Assembly (NCBI RefSeq): GCF_016801865.2
Contig: NC_068938.1
Coordinates: 190,136,476 to 190,200,475, forward strand
Direction: 5' to 3'
From: Culex pipiens pallens
Lineage: Eukaryota > Arthropoda > Insecta > Diptera > Culicidae
Length of the DNA: 64,000 bases
Shown here: positions 61,601 through 64,000 of the stretch, piece by piece
Numbering within the stretch: position 1 is the first letter of the stretch
How the letters are laid out: every line of letters begins with the position of its first letter
Notes under the pieces: model-generated
What the model saw: the letters and a program-made list of their open reading frames with translations, nothing else
What the model was told of the DNA's origin: nothing
Databases searched by the model: none
Made by a program: the position numbers and the translations under genes

Positions 61601-64000
61601 CAGTCAGATGGTTGCACAAAATCGGGCTGACGAAGAGTGAAAATAGGCTTAGAAAATTCTTTATATGTATTTTGCTTTTTGAACTTTTTTGATACGATTC
61701 TTAGTTGCTGAGATATTGCCATGCAAAGGTTTAAAAACATGAAAATTGATGTTTTCCAAGTCTCTCCTAAACAACCCACCATTTTATAATGTCGACATCT
61801 CAGCAACGAACTTTCATTAGGTCTATTCCCGTACCTGCAGAATTGCAGAATTTCTGCAGCTTCTGCAGAATTCTGCAGCCAGCATAAGTCACTTTTTTGC
61901 AGCACGTTCCCGTACTTTTCAGCTCGCTCTCTTCATCTCTCTCTTTTGCAGAAGTTCTGCAAGGAGAGAAGCCGCAAAACTTTTGCCTGGGTAGCGCGTT
62001 CCAGTACTTTTTCTGCAATATTGTACACAGTTGAGTGGATTTACTCAAATTGGGTATTAAAGTTTTTTTTTATTGTTAAAAAAAGGGATTGACAAAAATT
62101 GAATTGAAGGAAGTTTACCTTTACTTATTGTTTTATGCAACTCAACATTTTATTTAAAAGATGCTTATGCGACGACTTATGCTTAGGTAGAAATTATACA
62201 TTGGAAACAATTCAAAACTTTTACATTAGGTAAAAAAATAGAAATGAGAGTTGCAGGTAAGTTCAACAAATATAATTAAAAAAAATGACGAACAAAGGTT
62301 TAATATAGAAGGAATCATAAATACATGTTTTGATAACAGACCATTTGAAGGATTTTTTATTCAGGATAACATAAATAAATTATGGATGTCACATGGAAGA
62401 ACAACGGTGCCGCAGCAAAATTGAAAAATATTAGAAAGTATATGAATCACAAACTCAAAAATATGGAAACACATAAATTTAGAAACTCAGAAATTAAGAA
62501 ATTCATAAATAAAAATATTTAAAAAAAAACTAAGATTTTTTTTATTTAGAAACTAAAAAAAAATCAGGTATTTAAGAAATTTGAAATGCAAATTTTTATA
62601 TCAGAAAAAAAATCACAGATTCAAAGCTTAAAAAATTCAAATAATTAAAAATTAAGTAATTCAAAATGTTTAAAATTGAAAAAAAGCTTAGTTTAAAAAA
62701 AAAAACAAAATATAAAAAAAAGGTTGAAAAATATAAAAGTTCAGACCCTAGTTAAGATCTCATAAATTCAAATATTTTTAATTCGAAATAAAAAATCAAA
62801 AGTTTGAATATTTAAGAGTTTAGAACATCAAAATTCAAAATCTACAGTTAAAAAATTCAAAGAAATTATAATTTGAAAAACAGTAAAATTTGAAAATTTT
62901 GTATATGAAAAAAATTAAAAACTCAATTATAAAAAAAGATACAGTTTGTACTCTGTTATCCGAAGACCTCTTCAAAATTTCTAATCTCTAAATCCTCTAA
63001 ATATGCGTTTCTAACCTAGAATATGACTCCAAAATATGTGTATTTTTTATGATTCAAGAATGCGGCAATTTAAGAATTTAAGAATTTAAGAATTTAAGAA
63101 GAATTGTGGTGCAGAGTATACCGTATATTTTTTAATAAAATGTATATCAATTTTAATAATATAAAATATGATGTGTAAACAACGTAACATATGTTTCAGC
63201 AAAAATTGTATGGTCATCAATTATATAATCAATTATATTTATTATTTATTTGGTATAGTCTAATACCTTTTTATGATTCCTTCATTGAAAGTTCAACAAA
63301 ATACATTGAACATTTTGGTTCATATAAGAATACAAATTGGTAGCACCATCACAGGTACAATTTATTATTTGACAATTAAATATACCTAGTATTTTAACAC
63401 ATATATTTAGTCTGTTCAAAAACAATTTAAGATCAGAAATCAATCTTTAAACAATAAAACCAGACATTAAAAAATACCCCAACATCCATCAATTCCAAAT
63501 ATACAAATGTCCCTTCAAAAAGACTACTTAAATTTAGTAATAATAAAACATAAAATTTATTACAAGTACATAATAATAAAATGCTTGATTTAACCCAACT
63601 TGCAAATTTTATGTAAGCGTGCACTCACACCAACTTGCAGTTACTTTTCAACACGAAAGAGAAGAGAGAGCTTGCAGAAAAGTACGGGAACGGTTTTGCT
63701 GCAACTTCAGCCTCTCTCATTGCAGAAGTTCTGCCTGGGATAAAAGTTACTTTTGTTGCAGAAAAGTACGGGAACGCTCTGCTGCCGTTTTTGTGCAGAA
63801 TTGCAGAATTCTGCAGTACGGGAATAGACCTATTGTTAAAACATGAAACATTCGTGAAATTTTCCGATCCTTTCAATTTTTTTAAACAAGACTAACGTTT
63901 CAAAAGGGTGTAATATTGAATGTTTATCCCTTTTGAAATGTTTGTCTTAATTTTTGAAAAAAAAATGTTTTCGAAAGGATCGGAAAAAATTGAAAACATT
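61601..64000. repeat. GAGCAA-type foldback copy 3, interrupted, runs off window
   Basis: 61690-61818 and 63832-64000 together read as one continuous foldback segment (TTAGTTGCTGAGATATTGCC, CAACCCACCATTTTATAATG, then ACATGAAACATTCGTGAAAT and GATCGGAAAA words) split by the 2-kb element below. The other arm lies beyond the right edge. Confidence 0.65.
61819..63831. mobile_element. 2.01-kb TIR element with 3-bp TSD
   Basis: The ends AGGTCTATTCCCGTAC and GTACGGGAATAGACCT are perfect inverted repeats, flanked by ATT on both sides (61816-61818, 63832-63834). The flanking foldback reads through cleanly if one ATT is removed. The outer 200 bp on each side carry repeated GAAAAGTACGGGAACG and TTCTGCA words (about 61891-61900, 61991, 63678-63692, 63758-63773). 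The interior (62050-63620) is very AT-rich with no ORF. A 3-bp duplication suits the Harbinger/PIF group, but ATT is not its usual target, so the superfamily is open. Confidence 0.8.

Overview
This is a eukaryotic, AT-rich, transposon-dense insect window, most likely a mosquito and probably Culex-like. The assignment rests on short GT-AG introns, insect-type conserved genes (including the insect-specific ceramide phosphoethanolamine synthase) and many MITE/foldback families of the mosquito kind. The species cannot be proven from the sequence alone. No bacterial operons, CRISPR arrays or functional tRNA/rRNA genes were seen.

Protein-coding content is sparse. (1) On the minus strand at 6.46-7.10 kb lies a compact pair: a two-exon twin-CX9C protein resembling COA4 (cytochrome c oxidase assembly), whose TGA stop overlaps the ATG of peptidyl-tRNA hydrolase 2 (PTRH2). 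(2) A four-exon DEAH-box helicase gene, DHX35, runs on the plus strand from 17.18 to 60.53 kb. Its intron 1 (15.1 kb) and intron 2 (25.5 kb) are swollen by transposons. (3) Intron 2 hosts a complete same-strand gene, ceramide phosphoethanolamine synthase (Cpes, 43.61-44.76 kb), with its own upstream splice acceptor. (4) NUBP2/Cfd1, the cytosolic Fe-S scaffold ATPase, is on the minus strand at 60.59-61.43 kb and converges tail-to-tail on DHX35 with only 62 bp between stop codons.

Mobile DNA by region: a 155-bp tandem repeat at the left edge; several MITEs between 7 and 15 kb, including a palindromic hAT MITE with an 8-bp TSD at 14.1 kb; an intact RTE-type LINE (1002-aa EN-RT ORF) in DHX35 intron 1; an AATGAGACA MITE, a degenerate tandem array, a 1.49-kb Tc1/mariner-type foldback and a hAT MITE at 22-26.4 kb; two large GAGCAA foldbacks at 30-32 and 35.7-37.1 kb with a (GACTCC)n hAT element between them; a 1.3-kb retroposed insert with 27-bp direct repeats at 38.8-40.1 kb; a decayed Ty3/gypsy element at 46.2-49.9 kb, interrupted in its protease by a hAT MITE; an I-like LINE remnant joining an ORF1-like segment to RNase H at 50.0-51.2 kb; a 2.07-kb hAT-like foldback at 52.9-55.0 kb carrying a nested short retroposon; a second copy of the gypsy-interrupting hAT MITE at 57.3 kb; and a 2.0-kb TIR element with a 3-bp TSD inserted into another foldback copy at the right edge.

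The genes do not form one pathway, although COA4, PTRH2 and NUBP2 relate to mitochondrial/ribosomal quality control and Fe-S or respiratory assembly. The most interesting features are the AUGA-overlapped COA4/PTRH2 pair, the nested Cpes gene, and the number of kilobase-scale inverted repeats in introns that could form long double-stranded RNA if transcribed with DHX35.
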